From NCBI RefSeq assembly GCF_014652455.1, contig NZ_BMYV01000002.1:558001-622000 (forward strand): a DNA stretch of 64,000 nucleotides, given 5' to 3'. The translations under genes and the position numbers were made by a program. The notes below the pieces were generated by a model. That model did not search any database and was not told the DNA's origin. It worked only from the letters and a program-made list of their open reading frames with translations. The stretch is from Litorimonas cladophorae (GTDB lineage Bacteria > Pseudomonadota > Alphaproteobacteria > Caulobacterales > Maricaulaceae). Positions 33,839 to 44,375 of the stretch are shown one piece after another; positions within the stretch are counted from its first letter, which is position 1; every line of letters begins with the position of its first letter.

Positions 33839-36471
33839 GAATAACCAGCCTGAAATTCCGCCATGTCGGTCCCTTCGGAGCGGAAGGTGTTGCGCTTGAG
33901 GGTTTCTCAAACGGGTTGAATGTCGTCTGCCAAACCAATGAGTTTGGTAAGTCGACGATTTTGGAAGCGCTCGCAATTTTCCTCTTCAAACCGTTTTCTA
34001 GCGCACGCCAAGATGTGAAAGCCTTGCAAACGGCGGGGTCTATCGATGGTCCTGAAGGCGAGATTACATTTATGTCTGGCGGACGAAATTATTGTCTGAC
34101 CAAGGTCTTCCTAAAAAAGAAAGGTGCTCGTTTACAGGACGCCGACACTGGCCAAGTTTTGGCCACGGATCGCGCTGCCGAAGAAAAAGTAACAGAGCTG
34201 TTACGCGCTGCAAACCTCAATGATGGGCCATCTGGGCTGCTCTGGGTGCGCCAAGGCCTTTCTATGGTGGGTGTGAAGGATGACGGCCAAGTTGCCTCAC
34301 GCCTCGAAGGCGAACTCGGCACATTGATCGGCGGCGAGCGCGCGCGTGATTATTTGACCCGTGTCGAAACGGAGCTGGCAACCTATTTAACAAAAACTGG
34401 CGCGGCAAAAAAAGGTGGCCCTTTGCAGGTCGCGCAGGCCGCCGTGGAGGCGACCCAGGCTGAATTGACGGAGGCGATTCGCCTTCGGGATTTGACTAAA
34501 GCGACAGGTGTTGAGTTGGCGCGCGTGCATTCCGAATTGGAGCGCTTAGAGTTAGAATCCAGCCAAGTTGATATAGCAGCACAAATCGAGACAACTCGAG
34601 AAGCTATCACTGCGGCGCGGAGCTTTGCCAACGCGCTCGCGCTTCTTAGGGCCACACGCGATCAGGCCATTGCCTCAGCCGAACGTGCGACAGCTCGTCA
34701 AAATGAGCAGATTGAAAAACTGGTCACATTTAATGCCACACAAAAAGCCCTTGTCGCGATCGAAGGTGATGAAGCTGTATTGAAAGCTAGCCTCACGGAA
34801 AAACGCCGCGAACGGGACGAATTACGCAAAGAAATTGACTTGTTTGAAGCCAAGACTGCAGAGCAGGGGCGCTTGCGCTCTCGACGTGAAATTTTAGCCC
34901 GACAAACTCAACGCCTTGAGCAAACTGGGCGAGAGACAGCGCGCCTGTCAGAACTGGTAGAGGAATTAGATAAAGGCCAATTGAGTCTGAATTCGCTGAC
35001 AGAGTCGATTGCTGATCTGCCGCCAATCCGTCGCGCAGATATTGAGCCACTTCGCCGCGCCGCAGATCGAATGCGTCAGGTGGACGCTGAACTTCGGGCT
35101 TTGTCCACCCGCCTCTTTTTGGAACTTTCGCCTGACGGCGCAGGTAAGGTTGTCGTAGAGGGGCGTGCTCTAGATAGCGGGCCATTTGAGCTGTCGGGCG
35201 ATACCGTGTTGCATTTGGACGGTATTGGTCGACTGCGCAGTGATGACGGACGCTTGCGTGACCTTTCCGCCGAGCAGGTGGAAGCCCAAGCTGAGTATAA
35301 AAATCTGCTATCACAGTTTGGGGTGACCGATGTCACACAAGCCATCCGTATGGCCGATCAAAGACATGTTTGGGAGACTGATCGCAAACGTCTCACTGCG
35401 GATCTGGCACGCCTGGCCCCACAAGGCCGAGCGGCATTGGAAACAGATTTGGAAGCGGGCTTATCCGAAATTGAATCCTTGACGGACAGCCTTAATGATT
35501 TGGGAAGCGATCTGACGGACACACCCGGGTGTGACATTGATATCGCAGATGATTTACGCGCTACCCGTGCCAAGCTGACAGTCATCGAAGAAGCTCTTGA
35601 GCAACTCCAAACCAAGTTCGCTAAATTTGGAAGTGAACAAGCCCGTTTGCGCGAACGTCTCGCAGGGTTGAACCTCCCGGAGACGGAAGGTGAACGCGCC
35701 GCGCAAGCCAATTCTCTCGCCGTCGAGAAGCTCAAATATGAAACAGATGCGCGGGCGGCCAAAGCTAAGGTCGAGGCCATGAACTCCCAAGCACCCGTCC
35801 AATCATTAGATATGTTGGAAGCGCGAATGAAACGCTTAGAACGGGTCGTCGCTCAATCCCGCGCTGGGATGGAGGCGCTAAAAACGCAAGCCGCGGGTCT
35901 CATTGCGCGTCGCGATGCGGCCTTTGAGGGTGAAGATGCAGATGCGAAAGTCGCGGCGCTCGAAGCCCGTCTTGCAAGTCATCAGGCAGAATTATCTCGT
36001 CACTCTCGCCAGACAGATATCCGTCGGCTCCTGCGCGAAACGCTGACCCGAACCCAATCGCGTTTGCGTGAAGCCTATACGGCGCCCGTCGCCAAAGAAC
36101 TCGCGCCGCTTTTATCTATGGTGATCCCTGGTGCTCGTGCTGGGCTGGGCGATAATTTGGGTGTGGATACAGTTCATCGTGACGGCCGTAGCGAAGCAAT
36201 CACGCAACTTTCCGGTGGTACGCAAGAGCAATTCGCGATTCTGACGCGCTTGGCCTATGCACGGCTGCTGGCACGCGGGGGGGCGAGTGCGCCTGTAATT
36301 TTGGATGACGCGCTTGTCTATGCCGATGACGCGCGACGGAACGCGATGTTTGACGTGTTGAATCATGTCAGTTCAGGCGAAGATCCAATCCAAATCCTCT
36401 ACCTATCCTGCCATAAAGGGGCGACTTTCCATTTGGGGGGACATCTCGTCGAACCAAAACCCTGGCTTTAG
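33835..36471 (+). CDS. SbcC/YhaN-like SMC-type ATPase
   Basis: An 878-residue ATPase. The N-terminal half-site has a Walker A of the NEFGKST type, a variant of the GPNEAGKST form. About 600 residues of coiled coil follow. The C-terminal half has the LSGGTQEQFAILTRLAYARLL signature and Walker B PVILDDALVYAD. The protein is shorter than E. coli SbcC and no zinc-hook CxxC is evident in the coil, so YhaN-like is the nearer description. It starts with GTG in a GTGA overlap with the nuclease gene, so the two are translationally coupled. Confidence 0.87.
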   Translation: MRITSLKFRHVGPFGAEGVALEGFSNGLNVVCQTNEFGKSTILEALAIFLFKPFSSARQDVKALQTAGSIDGPEGEITFMSGGRNYCLTKVFLKKKGARLQDADTGQVLATDRAAEEKVTELLRAANLNDGPSGLLWVRQGLSMVGVKDDGQVASRLEGELGTLIGGERARDYLTRVETELATYLTKTGAAKKGGPLQVAQAAVEATQAELTEAIRLRDLTKATGVELARVHSELERLELESSQVDIAAQIETTREAITAARSFANALALLRATRDQAIASAERATARQNEQIEKLVTFNATQKALVAIEGDEAVLKASLTEKRRERDELRKEIDLFEAKTAEQGRLRSRREILARQTQRLEQTGRETARLSELVEELDKGQLSLNSLTESIADLPPIRRADIEPLRRAADRMRQVDAELRALSTRLFLELSPDGAGKVVVEGRALDSGPFELSGDTVLHLDGIGRLRSDDGRLRDLSAEQVEAQAEYKNLLSQFGVTDVTQAIRMADQRHVWETDRKRLTADLARLAPQGRAALETDLEAGLSEIESLTDSLNDLGSDLTDTPGCDIDIADDLRATRAKLTVIEEALEQLQTKFAKFGSEQARLRERLAGLNLPETEGERAAQANSLAVEKLKYETDARAAKAKVEAMNSQAPVQSLDMLEARMKRLERVVAQSRAGMEALKTQAAGLIARRDAAFEGEDADAKVAALEARLASHQAELSRHSRQTDIRRLLRETLTRTQSRLREAYTAPVAKELAPLLSMVIPGARAGLGDNLGVDTVHRDGRSEAITQLSGGTQEQFAILTRLAYARLLARGGASAPVILDDALVYADDARRNAMFDVLNHVSSGEDPIQILYLSCHKGATFHLGGHLVEPKPWL

Positions 36472-36536
36472 TCTCGCCACTGCCCTTTAGGTTGCCTATG
36501 GTGTCGGCGACATCTTGATCCAACTGAGAATTTAAA

Positions 36537-37397
36537 ATGACTACACCGAGTTTTACGCTGACATTTTCCTGCCCTGATCAACCTGGTATTGTGGCCAAGG
36601 TCAGCGGGTTTCTCTTTGATCTCAACGCCAATATTTTGAGCGCTCAGCAATATAAAGACTCCGGTAACAACCAGTTTTTCATGCGCGTTGTTTTTGGTTT
36701 CGCGTCTGAGGCTGATTTGCCGGCTGATCTTTCAGATAGATTAGGCGGGCTCGGGCAGACTTTGTCGCTTAATTGGACGCTTACCGATCGCCGCCGCAAG
36801 AAACGTGTTGTGTTGATGGTATCAAAATTTGACCATTGTCTTGCCGACTTGCTCTATCGGATGCGGGTTGGTGAATTAGATATGGATGTTGTCGGCATTA
36901 TCTCGAACCATCCAAAATCCGCATTACACTTGAAAAATTTCGGCGATATTCCTTATCATCACCTGCCGATTACAAAGGCAACCAAGCCCCAGCAAGAGGC
37001 TCAGATCAAAGCTATTGTTGAAGAGACGGGGGCCGAACTAGTCGTTCTTGCTCGCTATATGCAAATTTTATCGGATGATTTTTCTACGTTTCTTGCGGGC
37101 CGCTGTGTCAATATCCATCACAGTTTCTTGCCAGGATTCAAAGGCGCAAAACCCTATCATCAGGCCCATAAACGTGGCGTGAAAATGATCGGTGCGACTG
37201 CCCATTTTGTGACGGCAGATTTGGACGAAGGCCCGATCATCGTCCAAGATGTCGAACAAATCACGCATGTCGATACGCCGAAGGACCTAGTTCGCAAAGG
37301 TAGGGGGATTGAGCAACGCGTTCTCTCCCGTGCGGTTGGTTACTTGTTGGAAGACCGGGTTTTACTAAACGGACACAAAACTGTCGTTTTTGCATAA
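36537..37397 (+). CDS. purU: Formyltetrahydrofolate deformylase
   Basis: A 286-residue enzyme releasing formate from 10-formyl-THF, balancing one-carbon pools. Residues 1-80 form the ACT domain ([16 protein letters not shown]), and the rest is the formyltransferase-like catalytic domain. That domain shows [23 protein letters not shown] and the catalytic [19 protein letters not shown] and GATAHFV blocks. Length is standard. It lies 65 bases after the SbcC-like gene and about 85 before kdsA; this linkage has no clear functional reason. Confidence 0.95.
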   Translation: MTTPSFTLTFSCPDQPGIVAKVSGFLFDLNANILSAQQYKDSGNNQFFMRVVFGFASEADLPADLSDRLGGLGQTLSLNWTLTDRRRKKRVVLMVSKFDHCLADLLYRMRVGELDMDVVGIISNHPKSALHLKNFGDIPYHHLPITKATKPQQEAQIKAIVEETGAELVVLARYMQILSDDFSTFLAGRCVNIHHSFLPGFKGAKPYHQAHKRGVKMIGATAHFVTADLDEGPIIVQDVEQITHVDTPKDLVRKGRGIEQRVLSRAVGYLLEDRVLLNGHKTVVFA

Positions 37398-37481
37398 AAT
37401 CCCAGGGTCTTAGGTGCGGCTTGACGGTCCCAATTAAATCAGCGAGACGCCGTCCAAGAATTACAGAAGTGAGTAAAAGCG

Positions 37482-38336
37482 ATGAAAACCACCAAGCTTT
37501 CCAACGGAAACTGGACAATTGGCGGCGACGGCCCTCTTGCGGTCATCGCGGGATTAAATGTTCTCGAAGACGTCGGTCTTGCCCTCGAAGTGGGGTCCGA
37601 GCTTAAACGCATTTGTTCGGACCTTGGTCTGCCTTATGTTTTTAAGGCCAGTTTTGACAAAGCCAATCGATCTTCCATAACGTCCTATCGCGGGCCGGGT
37701 CTCGATAAAGGTTTAGGCATGCTCGCGCGTGTGAAGTCTGAGCTGGGCGTTCCCATTTGTACGGATGTTCATGAGGCCAACCAATCTGAGCGCGTTGCTG
37801 AGATAGCCGATCTTGTTCAATTACCCGCCTTTCTCTGCCGCCAAACTGATCTAGTCGTCGCAATGGCGGAAGCGACCCAAGCGGCAGGCGGATTGCTTCA
37901 CGTTAAAAAGGCCCAGTTCCTTGCGCCGCGGGATGTCAAAAACATTATCTCAAAAGTGGGCGAAGTCGCACCCGACCTTGGCGTCATCATGTGCGAACGC
38001 GGCACCAGTTTTGGTTATAATAATCTGATCGTTGATATGCTGGGCATTGGTGCGATGCATGATTTAGATGTTCCAGTCACGATTGATGCAACCCATGCGG
38101 TACAATTGCCCGGCGCCGATCCGCGCACGGCAGGGGCCTCGACTGGCGGGCGTCGCGAAGGCGTCCCTATCATTGCGAAATCTGCCGTGGCCGCAGGCGC
38201 AGATGGCGTGTTCCTAGAATTTCACACTGACCCCGACGCTGCTTTGTGTGACGCACCAAGCTGTCTTCCATTGACGGGTGCCGCGGACCTCTTAAAAACG
38301 CTCAAGTTAATTCGAGAATTGGTCACGACTGGGTGA
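37482..38336 (+). CDS. kdsA: 3-deoxy-8-phosphooctulonate (KDO-8-P) synthase
   Basis: A 284-residue aldolase condensing PEP with arabinose-5-phosphate for the LPS inner-core sugar KDO. It carries KASFDKANRSS, SYRGPGLDKGL, TDVHEANQ, ERGTSFGYNNLIVDM and DATHAVQLPG, all characteristic. The metal-independent or metal-dependent class was not resolved here. It overlaps the longest frame of the following epimerase gene, although the better start of that gene lies 45 bases downstream. Confidence 0.96.
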   Translation: MKTTKLSNGNWTIGGDGPLAVIAGLNVLEDVGLALEVGSELKRICSDLGLPYVFKASFDKANRSSITSYRGPGLDKGLGMLARVKSELGVPICTDVHEANQSERVAEIADLVQLPAFLCRQTDLVVAMAEATQAAGGLLHVKKAQFLAPRDVKNIISKVGEVAPDLGVIMCERGTSFGYNNLIVDMLGIGAMHDLDVPVTIDATHAVQLPGADPRTAGASTGGRREGVPIIAKSAVAAGADGVFLEFHTDPDAALCDAPSCLPLTGAADLLKTLKLIRELVTTG

Positions 38337-38380
38337 CCCAACAGGTCGGGACAACAATTTTTTCCAGGCAAGGATTTAAT

Positions 38381-39391
38381 ATGACTGAGCAGGTATATGA
38401 CCTGAAAGGTCGAGAAATTATTGTTGTCGGTGGAGGCGGCTATATCGGGGCGCATGTTTGCAAGACGATTGCGGAAAGTAACGGAACGCCAATTGTTTTC
38501 GACAATTTTCAAGCTGGTCATAAACATGCCGTGAAATGGGGGCCACACGTCACTGTGGATCTCCGAGACCGCGCTGCAACCCTCATGGCTTTTCAGACCT
38601 ATTCAAAGGTCGAAACGGTTGTCCACCTTGCTAGCTCCATTGAAGTCGGGGAGGGTGAAAATCAACCCGAAGGATTTTATGAGAATAACGTCTCTGGTGC
38701 GTTGAACCTGCTGATGGCGATGCGCAAGACGAAAGCCAATCGATTAATTTTTTCCTCCACTTGCGCGACCTATGGTGAAACACAAAATATGCCTTTGTTG
38801 GAATCTGAAATTCAGAATCCGTTTAGTGTCTATGGTAAAACCAAGCTCGCGATTGAGCATTTGGTTCAAAGCTACCACAAGGCCTATGGCCTAAATTATG
38901 TGACCTTCCGTTACTTCAATGCTTCTGGCGCGGATGCGAGCGGCGAGATTGGTGAAGAGCATGATCCCGAAACGCATCTCATTCCAAATGCGCTCAAAGC
39001 TGCGGCAGGTCTGGGCAGCCGCATGAAGCTATTTGGCACAGATTACGACACACCGGATGGTACCTGCGTGCGCGATTATATACATGTGAACGATATTGCG
39101 CTGGCCCACATCTGTGCGATCCGCGCCATGGATGATGGTCTCTCGCAGGCCGAAGTCAATCTCGGTACGGGCGAAGGCTATAGCGTTCTTCAAATTATCA
39201 ACGCAATTGAAGAGGTGACAGGCTTGGCAGTGCCATATGACGAGGGTCCACGCCGCGAAGGTGACCTGACGCAGCTTTTCGCCGATGCTGCCCGCGCCGA
39301 AGAAATTCTCGGTTTTAAACCCCAACATTCCAGTCTTGAGAACATCATCCAAACAGCTTGGAATTTCCATAAAAATAATTGGGGTGTATGA
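38381..39391 (+). CDS. galE: UDP-glucose 4-epimerase
   Basis: A 336-residue SDR epimerase interconverting UDP-glucose and UDP-galactose. It has the NAD motif VVGGGGYIGAHVCK, SSTCATYG with the catalytic Ser/Thr region, VYGKTKLAIE with Tyr-x3-Lys, and YFNASGADA. The ATG at 38381 is preceded by AAGGA at good spacing. An in-frame GTG at 38333 inside the kdsA stop gives 16 extra residues and is less likely. Together with kdsA it points to LPS or glycan precursor supply. Confidence 0.92.
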   Translation: MTEQVYDLKGREIIVVGGGGYIGAHVCKTIAESNGTPIVFDNFQAGHKHAVKWGPHVTVDLRDRAATLMAFQTYSKVETVVHLASSIEVGEGENQPEGFYENNVSGALNLLMAMRKTKANRLIFSSTCATYGETQNMPLLESEIQNPFSVYGKTKLAIEHLVQSYHKAYGLNYVTFRYFNASGADASGEIGEEHDPETHLIPNALKAAAGLGSRMKLFGTDYDTPDGTCVRDYIHVNDIALAHICAIRAMDDGLSQAEVNLGTGEGYSVLQIINAIEEVTGLAVPYDEGPRREGDLTQLFADAARAEEILGFKPQHSSLENIIQTAWNFHKNNWGV

Positions 39392-39852
39392 CCAATTAAC
39401 TTCTAATGTTTCATTTGTATTACAAATGCTTCGCTATCGTTTTTATCCCAGCATTTTCCCGCTTCCAGCTCTTTGGCGAAAAATCGATCTAGGCCGTATC
39501 AATTGGGGCGCCAAACTTATGGTAGTTTTTTGCACCGCGTGAAATAATGGCGAAAATCGCAGCTCCCAAGTAAATCATATCTTTGGTCGAGTTGAACAAA
39601 CGGCGACGAGATTGGAAATTGTTGAACTCGCTTAACGCGATATGTCTGTGATGGTTGACCCGTAGCTTCCGACACGCCCGAACCCCAAATCAGTCTATCT
39701 GCCCACATTCTGAAGTTGTTTAGTATCTACTCAAACATCGCGGCGACCTCTATTCAAGCCAAGTATCTGAAAGAAGGTATTTGAGCGATGAAGGCTTATA
39801 AAAACGACCCTCGGTTTTGTGGACGATGTTCCACTTATTAGCCTTAGCTTTG
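39392..39852. other. Intergenic region between convergent galE and BCCT genes
   Basis: No convincing gene here. A minus-strand frame (about 39500-39690) translates to a plausible-looking basic then hydrophobic peptide but has no ATG, GTG or TTG start with a ribosome site, so it may be a decayed gene end. No strong hairpin-plus-T-run terminator was found by eye. Confidence 0.4.
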
Positions 39853-41466
39853 TTATCTATCCGTGGTTGCGTCTTCTGATTTAGTTGAGTTCACCAAAAT
39901 TTTATGCTCGTGCCTCATGCCGATATAGAGGCTCACGCAACACGCCAGAAGGATGATGGTGAAAGGTAAGGCCGCTGTGATTGTTCCTGCCTGTAGTGAT
40001 TGCAGAGCTTGTTTCCCTCCACCCACCAGCAATGCTGAGGCGGTTAGCCCCAAAGCTGCTGCCCAAAAAATACGTTGCTGTACAGGCGCATTGGTTTTTC
40101 CGCCCGACGTGATGGTATCAACGACAAGCGCGCCTGAATCTGCTGATGTTACAATGAAGACAATAAGCAATGCGATCGCGACGAGCGACGCAATATTACC
40201 GAAAGGCATTTCCGCCAACATTTGGAACAAGACTACGGATGAGCTTTCAACACCATTTGCCAAATCACCAACGCCATTTTCATATTGCTCTATCGCCGTG
40301 GTGCCGAAGGCTGTGAACCAAGCGATGCAGATGACGAAGGGCGCGAGTAAGACGACGGAGAAGTATTCACGGACAGTTCGGCCACGCGAAATGCGGGCGA
40401 TAAACATACCGACGAACGGTGACCATGAAATCCACCACGCCCAGTAAAATATTGTCCAATCATGGAACCACTGTTGATCTTCGCGCCCAATCCAATTCGT
40501 GAGAGAGGGTGTGTCAGTGATATAGGATACAAGATTCTGTCCCATACCTGTCATAATCAAAGTCGTTGGCCCCGCAACGATCACAAAAAGAAGGAGGCCC
40601 AGTGCAAAAACCATATTCATATTGCTAAGAAATTTTATCCCCCCATCCATCCCGCGAAGAACCGAGACTATAGCAAGGCCCGTCATGGATGCGACGAGCC
40701 CAATTTGAATCCAAAGATTAGGTTCGAAGTTGAATATATATCCTAGCCCGCTGGCGGCTTGGGTTGCGCCCAAACCTATTGTGGTTGCGAGGCCAAAAAT
40801 TGTGGAAACCACCGCCAGAAGATCGATTATGTGACCTGGCCAACCCCAGACACGTTCTCCGAGCAAAGGGTAAAAAGTAGATCGAATTGAAGCTGGGAGG
40901 CCTTTATTATGCGTAAAGAACCCAAGGGACAGCCCGACAATCGCATAGACAGCCCAAGGTGAGAGACCCCAGTGAAAAAGCGTCGCGCTAAAGGCCAAGC
41001 GGTTTGAATCCTCTGATCCCTGAACCGCGGCGAGAGGCGTGCCTGCCCAATTCGTGTGATAGGCTAATGGTTCGGCTGCGCCCCAGAACATGAAGCCAAT
41101 ACCGACCCCTGCTGCAAACAACATGGCAACCCAAGAGGCATAGCTATGAATGGGTTTAGCGTCTTGTCCACCCAATCGGATTTTACCTAATGGAGAGATC
41201 GCGAGAAACAGACAGAAAATGAGAATAGCGACCGGGGTGATTGCGAACAACCAGTCGAAGTTTTGCAAAGTCGAGGCCTTGCCGTAGGCTAGGACTGCTG
41301 CTGCGGGTTCCGGGAAGGCCAAGGTCAGGCCAGAAAATAGCAATATCAGACCCGCCGCAGTAAAGAAAACCGGATTGTGAACATCCAGGCCCATGACCTC
41401 AATATTATCCTGCCCAATTTCGTAATCGATATCATATTCCATATCGGTATCAGTAGGCCGCTTCAT
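39853..41466 (-). CDS. BCCT-family betaine/choline/carnitine transporter
   Basis: A 537-residue inner-membrane carrier with about twelve hydrophobic segments. The hallmark tryptophan-rich segment FYWAWWISWSPFVGMFIARIS is present, as is GIGFMFWGAAEPLAYH early in the protein. BCCT proteins take up quaternary ammonium compatible solutes, often with sodium, and help in osmotic adaptation. An acidic N-terminal tail of about 30 residues precedes the first span. The convergent gap to galE is 461 bases. Confidence 0.94.
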   Translation of the reverse strand: MKRPTDTDMEYDIDYEIGQDNIEVMGLDVHNPVFFTAAGLILLFSGLTLAFPEPAAAVLAYGKASTLQNFDWLFAITPVAILIFCLFLAISPLGKIRLGGQDAKPIHSYASWVAMLFAAGVGIGFMFWGAAEPLAYHTNWAGTPLAAVQGSEDSNRLAFSATLFHWGLSPWAVYAIVGLSLGFFTHNKGLPASIRSTFYPLLGERVWGWPGHIIDLLAVVSTIFGLATTIGLGATQAASGLGYIFNFEPNLWIQIGLVASMTGLAIVSVLRGMDGGIKFLSNMNMVFALGLLLFVIVAGPTTLIMTGMGQNLVSYITDTPSLTNWIGREDQQWFHDWTIFYWAWWISWSPFVGMFIARISRGRTVREYFSVVLLAPFVICIAWFTAFGTTAIEQYENGVGDLANGVESSSVVLFQMLAEMPFGNIASLVAIALLIVFIVTSADSGALVVDTITSGGKTNAPVQQRIFWAAALGLTASALLVGGGKQALQSLQAGTITAALPFTIILLACCVSLYIGMRHEHKILVNSTKSEDATTDR

Positions 41467-41741
41467 TCGATGTCCATTCAGTGACTATATGGCGAGCGTG
41501 ATGAACGGAGATTTTTCCGCTATCGAAGCAATTTATTACGCGTGACGTAGCGTCAACTACATATGTTTAGCCAAAATGCCAATAAAATGGGCGCTGTGTT
41601 GTGTATAATTCTTTCAAATCGTCCATATTCTTATTTCAATTATCGAAACAAGTGGTAAGGGCCGCGTTCACCCTCGCGCTAATTCCTAATTCGGCAGCCT
41701 TCGGCGCCGCTCTTGCGCGGGTTAAAGGTCAAGGACTTACT

Positions 41742-44306
41742 ATGTATCGACTACTTACAGGCGCTTCTGTTTTCGCACTGGCTTGCACGGCTGGGTCCGT
41801 TGCTACAGCGCAAGACGCCTCTGAGCCGACAGCGAGCCGTCTTGACGAGATTATTGTAACAGCGACCAAGCGACCTACCGGCCTGCAAGACACCGCCGTC
41901 ACTGTCGCCGCCATAGGTGAACAAGAGTTGGATCAGCTCGGCGTTAAGAATTTTACGGATTACCTTATCCAATTGCCAGGTGTCACGGCTGGCGGTGCAG
42001 GTCCCGGGCAAAGCACGATTTATATTAGAGGTCTTGCTTCTACGACTCCGAACTTGACAACTGCTGGCGTTGCGGGCCTCGCACCAAATGTTGCCTTTTA
42101 CTTGGACGAACAGCCTTTGGCGCAACCGGGACGAAATCTTGATGTCTATGCAGCCGACTTACAGCGCGTCGAGGTTCTCTCTGGACCACAAGGCACCCTG
42201 TTCGGTGCCAGTTCGCAGGCGGGTACGGTGCGTTTGATCACAAACAAGCCGAATCTGAATGGATTTGACGCCAATCTTAAGGCGTCTACGTCTTTCACCA
42301 AGGGTGGCGAAATGAGCAATAGCGTCGAAGCGATGATCAATGTGCCTGTGACGGACAAACTCGCACTTCGCGGCGTGATCTATTCCGACAACCAAGGCGG
42401 GTATATCGATAACGTTGCAGGTACACGCGATGCGTCGGAATCTGCACGCTTCCGCTCTGCGGGTACAACACGGGACAATGGTACAGTGGTTTCCGCAGGC
42501 CGCGAGGGATTTCAGGCTGGAGCTGATTTGTCCGGTGTTACATTTATTCAAGCGAATAATTCCGCAATCGCTGAAGAAGACTTCAATGACACGACCTATG
42601 CGGGTTTCCGCCTGAGTGGTTTGTATGAGTTTGATTCTGATTGGAGCTTATCGCTCACCCATGCACAACAACAACTCGACAGTGACGGTGTCTTTTTTGC
42701 TGACCCAGAGCTGGGCGAATACGAGATTGAACGTTTTAGCGAAGATACGATCGAAGATAATTTCCACAATACAAGTTGGACCCTCGAAGGGCGTCTTGGC
42801 GCACTCGACGCACTCTACACAGGTGCATACACGGAGCGCACGACTGACCAAAAAGTTGATTATTCCGACTATCTTTTCGTTGGCCAATACCTTCCATACT
42901 ACATCTGCGACGGTTCCGTCACCTATCCAGGTGGTGCACCATCCGGAACATGTCAGGCTCCTGATCTAAATGTGAAATCAAATACGGAGACAAAAGTTCA
43001 AACGCATGAATTGCGTTTCAACACACCAAGCGATCGACGCTTACGCGCGACATTCGGTGGCTTCTTCAGTGACCTAGAACTAACGGAGCTAAACGATTTC
43101 ATCTATCCTGGGTCTGTCAATGCGATTGGGTTTAACGGTCAAAGCGGTTTCGCGCCGAACTACGCTCTGACAGACACGTCTGTAACGGGCGAAGTTGGAA
43201 GCGCATCCCCCGGATATTTCAGTGAAGCTGGTCCGTTCCCGGAAGGCGTTGTCTTCCGAAATGACATCTTGCGAACCGACAAGCAGCTGGGTTTCTTTGG
43301 TGAAACGACATTCGACTTTACGGACGAATTTGCGCTGACATTGGGTGCGCGTTACTACGATATTGAAGTAGATCTGGAAGGGTCCGCCAACTCCTCATTC
43401 TTCAATTTAGGTCAAACAGAAGATGCGCAGCGAGCAGGTACAAATATCTCCGCGCAATTTGCACCAAACAACACGGTCGGCGCACCTGATAAGGCCGCGA
43501 CGGATGGCGTGATCGTCAAAGCAACGGCGACATGGCAGCCAACAACGGATTACTTGCTCTACGCAACCTATTCAGAAGGCTTCCGTCCCGGCTTGCTCAA
43601 TCGTCCAGGTGGCGCAGCAGGACCGAACGGTTTCACAGTCCCGTTTGCGTTAGACACAGATGATGTTCAGAACTATGAATTTGGTTGGAAAACAGAGTTT
43701 TTTGATAATTCCTTCCGAATGAATGGCTCGGCTTTCTTCGTTAAAGTAGAAGACCTTCAAACCACGATTTTCGATCCTTCGATCTCTAACCTGTTTTTCT
43801 CTGACAACGCTGCAAATGCAGAAATTAAAGGGGTCGAGGGTGATATCACCTGGGCGCCATACTCCGTCGAAGGCCTCACCATTGCGGGGGCATTCTCCTT
43901 TTTGGATACTGAAGTCACTGACGTCTTGACCCCAACAAATGATGTTTTGGTTGGCTCAGACTTGGCCTTTGCGCCAGGCTTTCAGGGCAACCTCCGAGCG
44001 CGTTACGAGTGGGAGCTTTCTCAGGAAGTCGCGGGTTCATCGCTCACGGCTCATATCATGCCACAAATCATCTTCACTGATTCTGCGGTGTCAGACATCA
44101 TTGAGATCAACAAAGCGAAGACACATGGCTACATGCTGTTAGGAACGACTTTGGGGGTCACAGCGGAGAACTGGTCGGCAGAACTCTTTGCGACAAATTT
44201 GACGAATGAGTACGCGGAGCTCAGCAACAACTTTGTCTTCGACCGTGAACGCGTGAACCCAATGCGCCCGCGCACATTCGGTATTCGTTTGGCCTACAAT
44301 TACTAG
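41742..44306 (+). CDS. TonB-dependent receptor
   Basis: An 854-residue outer-membrane receptor. A signal peptide ends near AQDASEP and is followed by a TonB-box-like DEIIVTATKR. The plug domain (LQDTAVTVAAI, then VLSGPQGTLFGASSQAGTV with ITNKP) precedes a 22-strand-type barrel ending in phenylalanine-poor AYNY. The ATG at 41742 has AAGGA seven bases upstream; a longer frame from 41601 has no signal-like start. It imports an unknown ligand. A stem-loop follows the gene, then a TPR-sulfotransferase gene. Its proximity to the xylan locus is suggestive only. Confidence 0.92.
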   Translation: MYRLLTGASVFALACTAGSVATAQDASEPTASRLDEIIVTATKRPTGLQDTAVTVAAIGEQELDQLGVKNFTDYLIQLPGVTAGGAGPGQSTIYIRGLASTTPNLTTAGVAGLAPNVAFYLDEQPLAQPGRNLDVYAADLQRVEVLSGPQGTLFGASSQAGTVRLITNKPNLNGFDANLKASTSFTKGGEMSNSVEAMINVPVTDKLALRGVIYSDNQGGYIDNVAGTRDASESARFRSAGTTRDNGTVVSAGREGFQAGADLSGVTFIQANNSAIAEEDFNDTTYAGFRLSGLYEFDSDWSLSLTHAQQQLDSDGVFFADPELGEYEIERFSEDTIEDNFHNTSWTLEGRLGALDALYTGAYTERTTDQKVDYSDYLFVGQYLPYYICDGSVTYPGGAPSGTCQAPDLNVKSNTETKVQTHELRFNTPSDRRLRATFGGFFSDLELTELNDFIYPGSVNAIGFNGQSGFAPNYALTDTSVTGEVGSASPGYFSEAGPFPEGVVFRNDILRTDKQLGFFGETTFDFTDEFALTLGARYYDIEVDLEGSANSSFFNLGQTEDAQRAGTNISAQFAPNNTVGAPDKAATDGVIVKATATWQPTTDYLLYATYSEGFRPGLLNRPGGAAGPNGFTVPFALDTDDVQNYEFGWKTEFFDNSFRMNGSAFFVKVEDLQTTIFDPSISNLFFSDNAANAEIKGVEGDITWAPYSVEGLTIAGAFSFLDTEVTDVLTPTNDVLVGSDLAFAPGFQGNLRARYEWELSQEVAGSSLTAHIMPQIIFTDSAVSDIIEINKAKTHGYMLLGTTLGVTAENWSAELFATNLTNEYAELSNNFVFDRERVNPMRPRTFGIRLAYNY

Positions 44307-44332
44307 TCCCAACCAAAACACTAAAAGACCCT

Positions 44333-44360
44333 GCAAAGCCTTGATCCATCGAGGCTTTGC
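44333..44360 (+). terminator. Stem-loop after the TonB receptor gene
   Basis: GCAAAGCCT at 44333-44341 pairs perfectly with AGGCTTTGC at 44352-44360 across a ten-base loop. There is no long T-run after it, so it may terminate weakly, or protect the upstream message and lower read-through into the next gene, which begins 16 bases later. Confidence 0.55.
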
Positions 44361-44375
44361 GCGTTTAGATAAGGC

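Noticed and set aside
39500-39708. Small minus-strand gene in the galE-BCCT gap
   Set aside because: The coding-looking frame lacks a start codon with a ribosome site. The other frame with an ATG translates to a non-conserved, low-quality peptide.
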